A DNA stretch of 64,000 bases from Photobacterium ganghwense (GTDB lineage Bacteria > Pseudomonadota > Gammaproteobacteria > Enterobacterales > Vibrionaceae), in NCBI RefSeq assembly GCF_003025595.1, contig NZ_PYMI01000001.1, positions 1,116,001-1,180,000 on the forward strand, read 5' to 3'. The translations under genes were made by a program, and so were the position numbers. Below are positions 37,313-46,571 of the stretch, in pieces (the stretch's first letter is position 1; every line of letters begins with the position of its first letter). The notes below the pieces were generated by a model. It was not told the origin of the DNA. It did no database searches and was given only the letters and a program-made list of their open reading frames with translations.

Positions 37313-39036
37313 GATAAAACGTCCTTTTCTGGCTGAGGCTGTAACTGGGCGTGAACTTGGTCGGCGATCTGCTGACGCAGGGCTTTTTTGTCAATTTTGC
37401 CGACATGGGTCATCGGCATGGCATCGACGGTTTCGATGCGATCGGGCAGCTTGTAGTCGGCGATACCGCATGCCCGCAGATGCTTTCGAATCGCAATGGT
37501 TTTGAGTTTGGGGTTAGTGGTAACGATAAAGGCACAGCTTTTCTCACCCATCACCGGATCCGGCATCGCCACCAGCGCGGCCTGAGTGATTTCCGGCAGG
37601 GCCAGCAGCTGGTTTTCGATCTCTTCCGCCGCAACTTTCTCGCCGCCACGATTAATCTGATCTTTGTCACGACCAACCACCATCAGGTAGCCGTCGTCAG
37701 TCATCACCACCACGTCGCCGGAGCGGTAGAAGCCATCCTGATCAAACGCGGTTTGGTTATGTTCGGGGCTGTTGTAGTACCCGCGGAAGGTATAAGGGCC
37801 ACGGGTCAGCAGCGCACCGGGGGTGCCTCGCGGCACATCCTGACCGTTTTCGTCAACGATGCGGATTTCGTCATCTTCGCTGATAGGCCGCCCTTGGGTA
37901 TTGAGCACATGCCATTCGCTGTCGTCGAAGCGGGTGTAGTTCACCAGCCCTTCGGCCATGCCGAAGACCTGCTGCAACTGACAGCCCAGTTCCGGCTGAA
38001 TACGGCGAGCCAGACTCTCCCCGAGCCGGGCACCACCAACCTGCAGAAACTGCAGACTTGCCAATTCTGAGCCATCATCGGCCGCGGCCTGTAGCCACAA
38101 TGTAACCGCCGGCGGCACCAGAGAGGTCATGGTGACCTGATGGCGTTTGATCAGCGGGAAGCAGGTCATCGGACTAGGCTCCGGTGCCAGTACCACGGTG
38201 CCTCCGGCATAGAACACCCCCAGCGCTCCCGGAGAGCTCAGGGTAAAGTTATGCGGCACCGGTAATGCACAGAGGAAAACCGAGTCGCGGTCCAGCAGGC
38301 AAATCTCGGCACTGGCTCGCACGCTGTAGTAGTAGTCATTGTGAGTACGTGGAATGAGTTTCGGCGTACCGGTACTGCCGCCGGATAACTGGAAGAAGGC
38401 AACTTCAGAGGCATCCAGCTCAGGCCATGAGCGGAGGGCGTCATTGTGGCCATGTGTTGTACTACCAGACACGGTATTGTCAGACACAATATGAGTCGCG
38501 GTCAGTTCACCTTTGATAGCCGCAGCCAGCGAGTGGCCCAAAGGCGCCTCATCAGAAGTCTCACCGTCCACCAGCCAGTGCTGCAGCGAAGGATACTGCT
38601 GGCTGAGCGCCTGTGGATACTCATTGTCGGCGAACAAGCTGTGGCGGGAAGACACCACCGCCAGCGTCGGCTGAATTTGCCCGGCATACGCCGACAGCTC
38701 GTGGCGGTTATGGCTGAACAACGCATTCACCGGCACCACGCCCAGTTTCATCAGGGCAAAAAAGACAATGTAGAACTCTGCCACATTTGGCAGGTGCACC
38801 AGGGCGGTATCCCCCGGTTTTACGCCCAGCTGCAGCAGCGAATCCGCCAATCGGGCAGCGTCCAGCTCCAACTGGCGATACGTCCAGCTGCGCTCGCCGC
38901 AAATCAGCGCCCGGTGTTCCGCGCGCTCACTCTGATGACGGATAAGGATGTCGGTCATCGGCACATCGGTCCAATAGCCTTTCTCCCGATATGAAGCGGC
39001 AATCTCGGCCGGCCAGGGGGTATACGCAATGCTCAT
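37309..39036 (-). CDS. entE: 2,3-dihydroxybenzoate-AMP ligase
   Basis: Free-standing aryl adenylating enzyme, 575 aa (E. coli 536). It activates 2,3-dihydroxybenzoate and loads the EntB carrier domain. Motifs: [49 protein letters not shown] and the catalytic Lys in [11 protein letters not shown]. About 20 extra residues around 185-200 ([12 protein letters not shown]) are encoded by a short duplication. It overlaps entC upstream and entB downstream by 4 bases each. Confidence 0.95.
   Translation of the reverse strand: MSIAYTPWPAEIAASYREKGYWTDVPMTDILIRHQSERAEHRALICGERSWTYRQLELDAARLADSLLQLGVKPGDTALVHLPNVAEFYIVFFALMKLGVVPVNALFSHNRHELSAYAGQIQPTLAVVSSRHSLFADNEYPQALSQQYPSLQHWLVDGETSDEAPLGHSLAAAIKGELTATHIVSDNTVSGSTTHGHNDALRSWPELDASEVAFFQLSGGSTGTPKLIPRTHNDYYYSVRASAEICLLDRDSVFLCALPVPHNFTLSSPGALGVFYAGGTVVLAPEPSPMTCFPLIKRHQVTMTSLVPPAVTLWLQAAADDGSELASLQFLQVGGARLGESLARRIQPELGCQLQQVFGMAEGLVNYTRFDDSEWHVLNTQGRPISEDDEIRIVDENGQDVPRGTPGALLTRGPYTFRGYYNSPEHNQTAFDQDGFYRSGDVVVMTDDGYLMVVGRDKDQINRGGEKVAAEEIENQLLALPEITQAALVAMPDPVMGEKSCAFIVTTNPKLKTIAIRKHLRACGIADYKLPDRIETVDAMPMTHVGKIDKKALRQQIADQVHAQLQPQPEKDVLS
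38466..38495 (-). repeat. in-frame 15-bp duplication in entE
   Basis: CAGACAC recurs with a 15-bp period (38466 and 38481) with similar flanks. It encodes part of the extra, low-complexity loop of EntE. Confidence 0.6.
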
Positions 39037-40343
39037 GCGACCACCTGTTCGCCCAGTCCGAAGGCATTGAGCATGGTGCCCAATTTAGCCTCGGTTTCGG
39101 CCCACTCCGCCTGCGGACAGGACGCATTGACAATACCGGCCCCGGCAAACAACCGTACGGAGTTGTTAAACACCTTGCCACAGCGGATGGTCACCGCCCA
39201 CTCACCGTTCCCCTGGGAGTCACACCAGCCCACCATGCCGGTGAACATGCCGCGCTCGTACGGCTCCAGCTCTTTAATCGCATCACGGGACAAGTTAAAC
39301 GGGAAACCGCACACCGCGGGGGTCGGATGCAGCAGGCAGGCCAGTTGCAGCACATTGTAGCTGGCCTTGTTACTATCCTTGTTACTATCCTTGTTACTGG
39401 CCTTGTTACTAGAGTTGTTGTTGGCATTAAGGCTGGCTTGGCCGCTGGCTGACTGAGTTGCTGGTTCCTGATTCTCACAGACGTTGAGCTGCCCCTCGAT
39501 ACGAGTCGACAGATGCCACATCGCGGGGGTATGAATCAGTGACGGGCCGGCCGGGACGTCGAGCTCACGGCAATATGGCGCTAGCTGCTGGGCGATCTCG
39601 TCTATCACCAGCCGGTGCTCGTAGAGATCTTTTTGCGAATGAAGCAGCGCTTGGCTGATTTGCTCATCCGCGTCTTTACTAGCCTGACGCTTCGCTGAAC
39701 CCGCCAGTGGATTAGACAGAATGTGGTTTCCTTCCTGGCGAATCAGCAGCTCAGGGCTGGCGCCCAGCAATACGGACTGATCCGGCTGCGGAACAGAAAA
39801 GTGGAACCCCTGCGGGTTTTGGCTGATCAGCCGGGCAAGAATATCGTGGGCCGAAACCGTGTCGCTCAGCTCGATATTAAGGACCCGAGACAACACGGCT
39901 TTCTCCAGACGGGTGTGATGGAACTTCTCTACCGCCTGAGCGACTGCGTGTTTGAACACCGATTCTTCCGGCTCACTGCGGGTCGACAAGACGTGGAATG
40001 GCTTGGCCCGAGCCGCGTCAGATTGCCCGCTGACCATCACCGGATTGTGTTCGGTCACTTCAACCTGTTCGGGAATATAAAGGCAAGAAGGCTCGGAGAC
40101 ATCAAACGGAATCGAACCGATAAGAATAGGATTTTCGATGCCGCGGGCTTTTGCCTCGGCAAATTGCTGCGAAATGACCTGCTGGAATTCGCTGTGCGGG
40201 TGTTCGCCGTTAATGGCGGGGGTGGTAATCCGCTGGCTAATTCCCCGTCCTCTGACGGTCCGGTAGGCGGAGGAGAAAAAAAGGTCACTGTCGGGTGAGA
40301 ATACCGGATTCAGTGACTGATTCTCACTTTGCGCGTGTTGCAT
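39033..40343 (-). CDS. entC: isochorismate synthase
   Basis: Chorismate-utilising enzyme of the EntC/DhbC type, 436 aa (E. coli 391). It makes isochorismate for dihydroxybenzoate. Motifs: [32 protein letters not shown] and [12 protein letters not shown] roughly 30-residue Asn/Ser/Lys insert (SNKD-type repeats) interrupts the chain at about residue 310-335, between [10 protein letters not shown] and [13 protein letters not shown], and accounts for much of the extra length. GGGAG lies 7 bases before the ATG. First gene of the seven-gene biosynthetic operon. Confidence 0.94.
   Translation of the reverse strand: MQHAQSENQSLNPVFSPDSDLFFSSAYRTVRGRGISQRITTPAINGEHPHSEFQQVISQQFAEAKARGIENPILIGSIPFDVSEPSCLYIPEQVEVTEHNPVMVSGQSDAARAKPFHVLSTRSEPEESVFKHAVAQAVEKFHHTRLEKAVLSRVLNIELSDTVSAHDILARLISQNPQGFHFSVPQPDQSVLLGASPELLIRQEGNHILSNPLAGSAKRQASKDADEQISQALLHSQKDLYEHRLVIDEIAQQLAPYCRELDVPAGPSLIHTPAMWHLSTRIEGQLNVCENQEPATQSASGQASLNANNNSSNKASNKDSNKDSNKASYNVLQLACLLHPTPAVCGFPFNLSRDAIKELEPYERGMFTGMVGWCDSQGNGEWAVTIRCGKVFNNSVRLFAGAGIVNASCPQAEWAETEAKLGTMLNAFGLGEQVVA
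39367..39414 (-). repeat. in-frame 12-bp tandem array in entC, 4 copies
   Basis: Four 12-bp units TTGTTACT(ATCC/GGCC/AGAG), the first two identical, with a decayed fifth. On the coding strand they encode SNKA/SNKD tetrapeptides. A multiple of three, so copy changes keep the frame. Confidence 0.9.
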
Positions 40344-40410
40344 GTCACAACTCCCTTTTTACGCAAGACAAAGTGCAGCTTACTGGGGACAGTAAACCGG
40401 CTGTTTGTGC

Positions 40411-40461
40411 TTTGACGTTGGCTTTTGACGTTAGGTTTTAATTGTTAGAAAGTGACGTCAC
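40411..40461 (-). promoter_or_regulatory. ACGTCA repeats upstream of the siderophore biosynthesis operon
   Basis: On the minus strand AACGTCAAA occurs twice with a 13-bp period, preceded by the palindrome GTGACGTCAC (40452-40461). I find no convincing Fur box in the 40344-40480 leader. The repeats look like binding sites for an unidentified regulator. Confidence 0.45.
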
Positions 40462-40480
40462 ATTGCTGGTCGTAAGGAAA

Positions 40481-40507
40481 GAAAGAGCCAACTCCGTTGG
40501 CTCTTTC
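40481..40507 (-). terminator. terminator of the TonB-dependent receptor gene
   Basis: A perfect 12-bp stem GAAAGAGCCAAC/GTTGGCTCTTTC with a 3-base loop, followed on the minus strand by a T-rich tail. It lies between the receptor stop and the entC leader. Confidence 0.88.
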
Positions 40508-40533
40508 GGTGTCAGTCGTGCTGACCATTGTTA

Positions 40534-42474
40534 TTAGAAGTCGTAGGAAATCCCTGCGTACACACTGCGGGCTTTCAGGATGTAATCAAGCTGTGTCGCG
40601 GTATCGTCCCGCTCTTCATCAGTCAGGTTGGTGACGCCCAACTTCAGGTTCAGGTTCTTGATGGCTTCGTAGCGGGCACCCAGATCCAGTGTGCCGTACC
40701 CATCCAGTTTTTCACCCGAACGTACATACTGAGAACCGGTGTACTGATAAGACGTGTAGGCATGCAGGTTATCCAGCGCCTGCCAGTCAATCTGAACATT
40801 CGCCGTATGTTTCGGAGTCAGGATCAGATCTTTCTTCGTGTTTTTGTCTTCAGCACTGGTGTACATGTAGTTTGCCGACACAGTGATCGTGTCGGTAAGA
40901 TCAAACCATGCCATGGTTTCCACGCCTTTAACTTCAGCTTCATCTACGTTGAAGTAGCTCAGCTCAGTTTTCACACGATCCCAGTTCTCTGCCTGAATCA
41001 TGTCCTCAATGTCGTTTTCGAACAGGGTCAGACCGGCACCCCAGCGACTAGCTTCGTAGCTGGTGCCCAGCTCATAGCTCAGAGAGGTTTCCGCTTTCAG
41101 GTTCGGGTTACCGACCACGCTACAGGCACCACGACAGGCCAGCACGGAGTAAGCATCACTGTACTGGTTCAGGCTTGGTGCTTTGAAGGCTTTACCCACA
41201 CCACCTTTCACAACCCAGTTGTCGTTGATTTTGTACACCGCATACGCACGTGGGCTGAATTCGCCACCGTAGACTTCGTGGTCGTCAAATCGGCCACCCA
41301 GCGTGATCGCCAGATCTCCCAGAGAGAATTCATCCTGCAGGTAGACCGCTGCCTGGTTATAGCTCACCGAGCCACTGCCCAGCGTCAGGTTATTCTTGAG
41401 CTTGATGTCACGGTACTCCGCCCCGCCGGTCAGCAGGTGATCACCAACATAGCCCGACAACTGCACGTCAACCGTGTTGTTGGTCTGTTTGATGTCACCC
41501 ACGGCACCATTCAGCTCAGAGTCATCCATCAGCTTGGACTCATCAAAGCTGTAGCGCAGACGGGAATCAAAGTTTTCCCAGTAGCCATTGTGAGTCAGGG
41601 CAACGTTATAACGCTCCAGCTCCTGCACATTGTTCACGGCACGGCCCCAGTTATTCCAGTCCGCATCACGATCATCTTTGCTGTACAGCAGATCCAGGTC
41701 GATATCCTGCTGCTGGTTCACCAGCCATTTCAGGTTTGAGAAAATGTTCAGCTCATCGCGTTCTTCCAGAACATCCGTATCCGGGTTAACGGATTTGTTG
41801 GTACGCCAGGCATCACGATCGCTTTTTTCAACAATCAGGTTCGCCAGCAGGGTGTCAGGAACCAGCGCACCGCTCACATAAGCGTTCAGCTTGTGGGTAT
41901 CTCCACCGGAACCTTTGGTAATACCGTCATATTGGTAACCCACTGAACCCTGCACATCTTCTGTCGGCTTACGCAGGATCACGTTAACCACCCCGCCCAG
42001 CGCATCCGCACCATAAAGGGATGACATCGGGCCACGAATCACCTCGATACGCTCAACCGCAGACATCGGGATGCTGGACAGGTCAAAATCATTACCGTAG
42101 GCACTGGTCAGTGCATCACGGGAGTTAATACGACGACCATTTACCAGCAGTAGCGTGTAATCTGCCGCCAGGCCACGGATTTTGATTTCATTTCGGCCGT
42201 AAGACGTACCCGGGTTAATGTTGATACCTGGCAGCTTGCGGATCGCTTCTGCGACATCGTTGACCACCAACTGATCCAGATCTTCACGGGTGACATAAGA
42301 CACAGAGGCTGGTGCTGTCAGCTCCGGGTGCGCCGTTTGACTCGCCGTCACCACCATCACTTCATCGGTGGCGCTCTCTGCCATCGCTGTAAATGATGAA
42401 ACCAGGCCCAATACGCACAAGGCGCGGTTTAAACGAGTTAGCTTGATAACACTATCCCCTTGATGCTGATACAT
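40534..42474 (-). CDS. TonB-dependent siderophore receptor (FepA/IrgA-like)
   Basis: Outer-membrane receptor, 646 aa. The start is ATG 42474, 7 bases after GGAG; a GTG two codons earlier is too near. The signal peptide ends after SSFTAMA (about residue 33), followed closely by a TonB-box-like DEVMVVTA. The plug domain has VVNDVAEAIRKLPGI, EIKIRGL, VNGRRIN and ERIEVIRGPMSSLYGADALGGVVNV. The 22-stranded barrel ends in the typical aromatic YAGISYDF. Its place between exporter and biosynthesis genes makes it the likely receptor for the siderophore made here. Confidence 0.94.
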   Translation of the reverse strand: MYQHQGDSVIKLTRLNRALCVLGLVSSFTAMAESATDEVMVVTASQTAHPELTAPASVSYVTREDLDQLVVNDVAEAIRKLPGININPGTSYGRNEIKIRGLAADYTLLLVNGRRINSRDALTSAYGNDFDLSSIPMSAVERIEVIRGPMSSLYGADALGGVVNVILRKPTEDVQGSVGYQYDGITKGSGGDTHKLNAYVSGALVPDTLLANLIVEKSDRDAWRTNKSVNPDTDVLEERDELNIFSNLKWLVNQQQDIDLDLLYSKDDRDADWNNWGRAVNNVQELERYNVALTHNGYWENFDSRLRYSFDESKLMDDSELNGAVGDIKQTNNTVDVQLSGYVGDHLLTGGAEYRDIKLKNNLTLGSGSVSYNQAAVYLQDEFSLGDLAITLGGRFDDHEVYGGEFSPRAYAVYKINDNWVVKGGVGKAFKAPSLNQYSDAYSVLACRGACSVVGNPNLKAETSLSYELGTSYEASRWGAGLTLFENDIEDMIQAENWDRVKTELSYFNVDEAEVKGVETMAWFDLTDTITVSANYMYTSAEDKNTKKDLILTPKHTANVQIDWQALDNLHAYTSYQYTGSQYVRSGEKLDGYGTLDLGARYEAIKNLNLKLGVTNLTDEERDDTATQLDYILKARSVYAGISYDF

Positions 42475-42503
42475 TTTCACACTCCATTACGAACAATGGC
42501 GCA

Positions 42504-42533
42504 AATGATAATTATTGTTATTTTCATCGTCAA
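42504..42533 (-). promoter_or_regulatory. receptor promoter with overlapping Fur box
   Basis: On the minus strand TTGACG (42528-42533), a 17-bp spacer and TATCAT (42505-42510) form a good sigma-70 promoter. The Fur-like 19-mer at 42504-42522 (13 of 19) covers the -10, a repressing position. Confidence 0.75.
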
Positions 42534-42653
42534 CAAGGAATCTACACTTTCATGCACTTTTTTGACATGCGTGTAAATTATTGACGCATATTAGTAACAG
42601 CTTGACTGGGGTTTTTCAGACTGAGGAGTGAAGATGAGGGTTGCCCCGGGGAA

Positions 42654-43898
42654 TTACCCCGGAGCGTGTTGTGAAGCCTGCGACTGTTTCAACGCAGGAA
42701 TGAACCAGCAGGCAAGCAGAGGAACGGTTAACGCAGAAACCATGGTCAAGGCGGCCAGTGTATCCAGCCCCAGCAACTGATGATCTTTGCCGGACACCAA
42801 ATACAGCGAACTCATTACACTTGCCGCGCCGGCTGCCAGATTGGACATGGTTGACTGATACGTCATGAACGCGGCCCGAAACTGTGGCGGCGGAACCCGC
42901 GAAGTAAAGGCGGCCAGCACCGCACTGCGCGCCGAACTCGATGCCATAAACAGAATGAAAATCAGATATACCAGCTTGTCGGCGCCTTCACTGACAAAGC
43001 CGTAATACACCACTACAGCCACCACCGCGCTGAGGCCGAACAGCGCAGTTTGGCCAAGGCCTTTATCCATCATCCGGCCGGAGTAACGCATGGCAACAAT
43101 GCTCATCAGACCACCCAGCAAATACAGATAGCTGATTTCATCGCGCGGGAACCCCAGATTGAACTGGAAGTACGTTGACAGGTTTGGCACCAACAGGAAA
43201 TGGCCGAACAAGCTGACCGCCATCATGCCCATCGCGAGCAAGAACGGCGTAGACCAAATCATTGCCGACAGCCCAGATGCTCTCGCGCCATTCGTTGCTG
43301 TTGTCGTTGTTGTTGGTAACGGGGAGTGAGGTTGCAGCGAAGGCATGTACAGCTGTACTGCCATTGCCATCATCAGGCCCATTGCGCCAAACAGGAAGAA
43401 CGTTGACTGCCAGCTCAGCCATTGGGACATCTGCAAAGAGACCGGAACGATAATGATCGCTGCCAGTGAAAAGCCACTGGCGACAAAAGCCATCGCCCTT
43501 CCCCGCTCGGCGACCTGAGTCACATCAATGACCGCCGCCATAATCAGTCCGCTCAGTGGACCAGAGAAACATCCTGCCGCGACAAACAACAGCAGTAACT
43601 GCTCCGGGGTGGCCGCAAAACCGCAGATCAAAATCAGTACTGAACGGAGGAAAAGAAACAGGGTCAGCGCCGAGCGCCGGTCATAGCGATCAAGAAGCGG
43701 AGCCAACAGAAAACCGACAATCGCCGAGCCCAATGTGGCTCCACCACTGATGTAGCCGATGTGCTCACCCTGAAAACCGATGTCCCGCACCAGATCCGGG
43801 CCAAGCGGCATAACCATCATCAGGGTACCGACAGAGAGCATGTTAATCAGCAAAGCAAGCCGTAAAACAGACTTGGAATTCAGCGTGTTATTGTCCAT
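42654..43898 (-). CDS. MFS transporter, probable siderophore exporter
   Basis: Twelve-segment major facilitator, 414 aa, from ATG 43898. Motif A is visible as LAPLLDRYDRRSAL after helix 2. The central cytoplasmic loop has a Thr-rich run (TTTTTAT, about residue 205-215) encoded by trinucleotide-like DNA. It is under a near-perfect Fur box and directly upstream of the receptor gene on the same strand. By position it exports the catecholate siderophore, as EntS does for enterobactin. A hairpin (CCGGGG-N5-CCCCGG, 42646-42662) overlaps the stop codon. Confidence 0.85.
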   Translation of the reverse strand: MDNNTLNSKSVLRLALLINMLSVGTLMMVMPLGPDLVRDIGFQGEHIGYISGGATLGSAIVGFLLAPLLDRYDRRSALTLFLFLRSVLILICGFAATPEQLLLLFVAAGCFSGPLSGLIMAAVIDVTQVAERGRAMAFVASGFSLAAIIIVPVSLQMSQWLSWQSTFFLFGAMGLMMAMAVQLYMPSLQPHSPLPTTTTTATNGARASGLSAMIWSTPFLLAMGMMAVSLFGHFLLVPNLSTYFQFNLGFPRDEISYLYLLGGLMSIVAMRYSGRMMDKGLGQTALFGLSAVVAVVVYYGFVSEGADKLVYLIFILFMASSSARSAVLAAFTSRVPPPQFRAAFMTYQSTMSNLAAGAASVMSSLYLVSGKDHQLLGLDTLAALTMVSALTVPLLACWFIPALKQSQASQHAPG

Positions 43899-43953
43899 AA
43901 CGACACTACCAGTAAGAAAAAAGGCGATTGTAGCGACCTTCACTCCAAATCAC

Positions 43954-43972
43954 AATAATGATAATTATTATC
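43954..43972 (-). promoter_or_regulatory. Fur box of the MFS exporter gene
   Basis: AATAATGATAATTATTATC matches the 19-bp Fur consensus at 17 of 19 positions, the best in the window. It overlaps the stop codon of the upstream transferase gene (43971-43973). Confidence 0.88.
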
Positions 43973-44678
43973 AATCGAAATATTCTGAGCGAGTAAAGGT
44001 GAGCACTGACTCCCCCATCATCTGGTAATACACTTTGCCTTTTCGCCCGGAGGGCAACGTTGCCGCCAGTTCGCACTTCAGCTCAAAATGGAGCCATTGC
44101 TCATCCAGGTGGGTAAACGCCACTTCCAGAAAGTCAAAATAACGCTGTACCTGAGGATACAACGCTTTAAAAATGCTCTCTTTGGCAGAGAAAATCAGTG
44201 TCATCAGGACACAATCATCCATCCCCTGCGTACTGAGCCTTCGCCCTTCTTCAGGGTCAGTCACCACTCCTGCCATTCCGGCAACGAGCTCTGGTGCAAT
44301 CAATCGTTCAATATCCAGCCCAACACCGCAGCGATCATGAGTTTGATGGCTGATCACACAGGCTGCCAACTGGTCATGATGACTGATACTGCCGACAATG
44401 CCATGCGGCCAGATTGGCGCTCGATTCGGCCCAATTGCCACATCCTGAGACTGGATGCCTCTCTGCTCCAGCAATGTGCGCGCCAGAAAACGCCCGGCCA
44501 GAAACTCAGCCTGGCGTTTAGCCACCGCTGTTTTAACAGGCTCAGGCGCCGATATCGAGAGTTGCCGGAACAACTCGTCAGAAAAATGACCTAACTCGAA
44601 ACGACCAACCAGCATAGCAAGATCGTCATCAGGCAGGAAAACGGACTCAACCTCGTGAATAAATGCCGAATCATCCAT
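43971..44678 (-). CDS. entD: 4'-phosphopantetheinyl transferase (EntD/AngD type)
   Basis: Sfp-type transferase, 235 aa, that installs phosphopantetheine on EntB and the NRPS carriers. Motifs: GSISHHDQLAACVI, GVGLDIERL (Mg-binding Asp and Glu) and FSAKESIFKALYP. The ATG at 44678 is preferred over an in-frame one at 44750, because the Fur-controlled promoter lies between them. It starts the minus-strand series transferase, exporter, receptor, biosynthesis operon. Confidence 0.92.
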   Translation of the reverse strand: MDDSAFIHEVESVFLPDDDLAMLVGRFELGHFSDELFRQLSISAPEPVKTAVAKRQAEFLAGRFLARTLLEQRGIQSQDVAIGPNRAPIWPHGIVGSISHHDQLAACVISHQTHDRCGVGLDIERLIAPELVAGMAGVVTDPEEGRRLSTQGMDDCVLMTLIFSAKESIFKALYPQVQRYFDFLEVAFTHLDEQWLHFELKCELAATLPSGRKGKVYYQMMGESVLTFTRSEYFD

Positions 44679-44694
44679 GTGAATACAACACTCT

Positions 44695-44724
44695 ATTAAA
44701 CGATAATAACTCGCATTATCGCAA
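44695..44724 (-). promoter_or_regulatory. entD promoter with Fur box in the spacer
   Basis: On the minus strand TTGCGA, an 18-bp spacer and TTTAAT. The spacer contains the symmetrical GATAAT-N7-ATTATC (44702-44720), 14 of 19 to the Fur consensus. Confidence 0.75.
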
Positions 44725-44825
44725 TAATAGAATTGCAATACAACGGCCATTTCGTTCTACGAAAATGCGATAACAACAACCGTATTTACCATCATTTCTA
44801 CAGCTAGGGCCGATTGCCAAGGGCT

Positions 44826-45269
44826 CTACATCAGCAATGGGCTGTAGGCAGAATATCCGCCAACAAGTGACATACTGCCATTTTGGCCTTCACGATCCAC
44901 CCAGTTAACCGTTACCTTCAGTTTCTTGAACAGGATATTGCCAGAGGCATCCGTTTTTGCCGCCCCAACCACTGCGACGCTACCGGTCATGGGTGAAAAG
45001 TCAATTTTACAAGACTCCAGATTCGACAACGTCAGCGAGGTCACAGTACCGTTGCAACTGACATTGGCTCCAACATTCTGCCACAGCATGAGTTGCTGCT
45101 CTGCTTTACGCACGGCCTGATACTGTAAATCGGTTTGTTCACTTTTCAGCTCGACATAGGACTGCAGTTTCAAAATGGCAACCAGCGAAAAAGAGATCAC
45201 CAGCACTGACACCAGCACCTCTACCAAACTGAAGCCTCGCGATGGCTTAATCTGCAAATTAAAAGTCAT
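44826..45269 (-). CDS. type IV minor pilin, PilV-like
   Basis: 147-aa prepilin. The leader peptidase site lies in SRGFSLVEVL (cleavage after Gly12, mature Phe, Glu at +5). It is followed by a hydrophobic helix and a small globular part with a Cys pair (VSCNG, ESCKI). Its ATG lies 11 bases inside the upstream PilX-like gene and has AGGGAG before it. Last gene of the pilin operon. The position next to dnaJ matches the minor pilin set of Vibrio. Confidence 0.8.
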   Translation of the reverse strand: MTFNLQIKPSRGFSLVEVLVSVLVISFSLVAILKLQSYVELKSEQTDLQYQAVRKAEQQLMLWQNVGANVSCNGTVTSLTLSNLESCKIDFSPMTGSVAVVGAAKTDASGNILFKKLKVTVNWVDREGQNGSMSLVGGYSAYSPLLM

Positions 45270-46560
45270 GCCAACTCCCTTTCAAAATAACAGGCTTCTT
45301 ACCAAAGGGGCTCTCAGAGTAATCGACTTTACCTTTAGAATAACCCGGCTGGAAAGCCCCAAACACATGAGAAATACGATCTGGTGAGTCTAAATTGAAT
45401 GCTCCACGCGTTATGAAACTGCCGCGAAAATAAAAAGGCACATTAGCTAAATCAGTGCCCGGCAAATACACCCCAAGACCAGAATCACTCCAGGCAGCCA
45501 GCAGTTGTTCATTTGTCATGCTGATATCAAATAAATAGAGATTCCCATGAAAATAGATATTGGCTGAGGAGTACAACAAACCATCTTTAATAACAACCGT
45601 CACGGCATCTTCCGCACTGGCAACTTGCGGATACGTTACTCCTTCCAAGTCACAGGTGCCTTCAATCCATATGTAACGCTGTTTCTCTTTCAATGGCTTA
45701 GATTTATTTGTATCAATGATATTTTGAATTTTAGTTCCACAATTTTGTACTTTTTTAAACTCGACTGTTTTTTTAACGTCACCGACGGTTATCTCTTTGC
45801 TCAGGGTATCTCCGGTAATTTTCACTTGAAATTTATCCACCACCTCAGCCCAACGCTCCCTCGGCACCGCAAAGTTTTCGTCAAAGAGATCAAGCTCTAA
45901 TATATCTTGCTGAATATCATTCTTATATTCTTCAGGTTTTTTAGGAGAAACCGTTTTATGTGATTCATTACAACTAATTTCCATCCCATCTATTTTTTTT
46001 CTGTGCCCATTCTGATCATGGGGATCACGCACAACTAAATCGGCACCATTAAGCAGGTGAAGTTTCCCGCCGGTTCTAATCGAACTGCAGTCATATCCCG
46101 CACCATTTTTCGCACCTTCATAAGGATCTATTGTTTGAGAAACGTTGAAAGCGATACTGCCAGATGAAGAAAAAGCGGCCGTTGGTCCATTCGAACCTGA
46201 TGCCATAATATAGAGAGACGATACGGCTTCACCATTTGTTACCGCATCTTTCGATACTGACGTTAATTTATATTTTCCTGATGCAGGAATATGATTAAAA
46301 CTTATCGTGCCATCATGACAACTAGTGAAATCATGAGAGGCCGTCACATCTTTGGAGGTAACAATAATTTCTGCCGCACATTGTAATGCCGTATTTGACT
46401 TCGCTTTTAATTCTTTAGAGACAATCACATTTTGGGCTTTTTTCAAGTTGAATCCCTGTACGGCTAATACACTAAATGCATACAAAGCCATAACTATGGC
46501 TATTACCATAGTGATCATCAATGTTGAAAAGCCATGCGCTTTCTGCCGGATTCTATTCAT
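45259..46560 (-). CDS. type IV pilus assembly protein, PilX-like N-terminus
   Basis: 433 aa, much larger than a typical PilX (about 200). The N-terminus KAHGFSTLMITMVIAIVMALYAF is PilX-like: Gly before Phe, but Thr/Leu in place of the Glu+5 of pilins. The remainder is a large Cys- and Lys-rich exported domain I do not recognise. Positions between PilW- and PilV-like genes suggest a tip-associated minor pilin. DNA is distinctly AT-rich compared with the genes on both sides. Confidence 0.72.
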   Translation of the reverse strand: MNRIRQKAHGFSTLMITMVIAIVMALYAFSVLAVQGFNLKKAQNVIVSKELKAKSNTALQCAAEIIVTSKDVTASHDFTSCHDGTISFNHIPASGKYKLTSVSKDAVTNGEAVSSLYIMASGSNGPTAAFSSSGSIAFNVSQTIDPYEGAKNGAGYDCSSIRTGGKLHLLNGADLVVRDPHDQNGHRKKIDGMEISCNESHKTVSPKKPEEYKNDIQQDILELDLFDENFAVPRERWAEVVDKFQVKITGDTLSKEITVGDVKKTVEFKKVQNCGTKIQNIIDTNKSKPLKEKQRYIWIEGTCDLEGVTYPQVASAEDAVTVVIKDGLLYSSANIYFHGNLYLFDISMTNEQLLAAWSDSGLGVYLPGTDLANVPFYFRGSFITRGAFNLDSPDRISHVFGAFQPGYSKGKVDYSESPFGKKPVILKGSWHDF

Positions 46561-46571
46561 GACTCAATGTC

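Noticed and set aside
40528..41739. A plus-strand open frame of about 400 codons antisense to the receptor gene
   Set aside because: It mirrors the codon bias of the TonB-dependent receptor on the other strand, has no recognisable motif and no ribosome site.
42646..42662. Intrinsic terminator at the exporter stop codon
   Set aside because: CCGGGG-N5-CCCCGG forms a stem but no T-run follows on the minus strand; noted only as a hairpin.
44679..44750. A 24-codon N-terminal extension of the phosphopantetheinyl transferase
   Set aside because: It would contain the Fur box and promoter and has no ribosome site.
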